This document shows, piece after piece, positions 4,875-5,177 of a DNA stretch of 5,177 nt (position 1 is its first letter; each line of letters begins with the position of its first letter). The stretch comes from Elusimicrobiota bacterium (GTDB lineage Bacteria; Elusimicrobiota; Elusimicrobia; UBA1565; UBA9628). The position numbers and the translations under genes were made by a program. The stretch covers positions 1 to 5,177 of the forward strand of contig JAHFCD010000218.1 of NCBI GenBank assembly GCA_023249695.1, written 5' to 3'. The notes below the pieces were generated by a model. The model was not told the origin of the DNA and ran no database searches. It saw only the letters and a program-made list of their open reading frames with translations.

Positions 4875-4886
4875 TACGGAGGGGGT

Positions 4887-4903
4887 GCGGCTCATTCAGC
4901 CGC
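4887..4903. repeat. short perfect hairpin
   Basis: GCGGCT (4887-4892), loop CATTC, AGCCGC (4898-4903). It follows the AT-rich patch and has no T-run. Confidence 0.4.
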
Positions 4904-5127
4904 TCCAATAACCGCGCGGAACTTCGAGCGATTTACCTCGTACGGATAATGCTATTTCGCTCCAAACGGCACGGTTTGTGAGATATTCTAAATTAGCAGT
5001 CGGAGCCCCCCTGGACGTTCGCTGAAATTCGGGGCGAGCCCGGTTGCGCCGGCCTAAAACTGGCTCAAAAGTTGGCAAGAATCCGCGGATCCTGGGACAG
5101 TTCCGAGAGGCCAAAAAAACCATGAAA

Positions 5128-5174
5128 GGCCTTGGACCGGATTTCGGGGCAGCCCCGAAAAAGCGGCCAAGGCC
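5128..5174. repeat. nested hairpin at the window edge
   Basis: Outer arms GGCCTTGG plus CCG (5128-5139, one bulged A) pair with CGGCCAAGGCC (5164-5174). They enclose the palindrome TTTCGGGGC-A-GCCCCGAAA (5142-5160). Nearly every base of the 47-base element is in a potential pair. The sequence downstream is outside the window, so a following T-run, which would make it a terminator, cannot be checked. Confidence 0.6.
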
Positions 5175-5177
5175 GAA

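Larger units (their letters stand above)
4683..5177. other. 495-base region without a supportable gene
   Basis: No frame here shows a recognisable protein; the longest (75 codons, minus strand, 5123-4896) has no domain, no clear ribosome-binding site and an unremarkable composition. The region contains several hairpins (4762-4783, 4807-4845, 4887-4903, 5128-5174) and one AT-rich patch (about 4841-4874). A gene could begin beyond the window edge. Confidence 0.7.

Noticed and set aside
4885..4911. Eight-codon open frame starting at GTG 4885 after GGAGG, as a leader peptide
   Set aside because: The spacing from GGAGG is only about 2 nt, the frame overlaps a hairpin, and nothing downstream indicates attenuation.

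Overview
The window is GC-rich DNA (its genes favour G or C at third codon positions) from a bacterium with an outer membrane. Two genes encode proteins with Sec signal peptides, beta-barrel-like sequence and a C-terminal phenylalanine. The phylum cannot be fixed from the sequence. An uncultivated high-GC Gram-negative lineage, such as Elusimicrobiota or a delta-proteobacterium-like group, would fit, but this is a guess.

Layout, all genes on the + strand. Positions 1-360 hold the 3' end of a tetratricopeptide-repeat (TPR) gene. A strong sigma70-type promoter (416-445) follows, then a highly structured 5' leader of about 130 nt (about 452-581) and the first barrel gene (582-2030). A textbook intrinsic terminator (2054-2108) closes it. 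The second barrel gene (2125-3495) starts only 16 bases after the terminator's T-run. An extended -10-like sequence lies at the junction, so this gene may have its own promoter and a nearly leaderless mRNA, or may depend on read-through.

Positions 3496-4175 contain no convincing gene. About 3657-4045 of this stretch is packed with inverted repeats, including a 13-position stem with a single mismatch, and could be a structured RNA or a DNA-level element. Positions 4046-4175 are AT-richer and carry five CTTAT-centred motifs, one inside a perfect DnaA box (TTATCCACA). The last motif sits directly before a 168-residue protein (4176-4682) with a predicted C-terminal winged helix, so autoregulation or a replication-linked role are both reasonable hypotheses.

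Positions 4683-5177 have no supportable gene. They contain a terminator-like hairpin, an AT-rich patch and, at the window edge, a nested hairpin.

Functionally, the barrel pair looks like an outer-membrane porin or export locus with layered expression control. The winged-helix gene and its motif-rich upstream region look like a separate regulatory unit. No CRISPR array, tRNA, rRNA, transposase or known defence system was seen.
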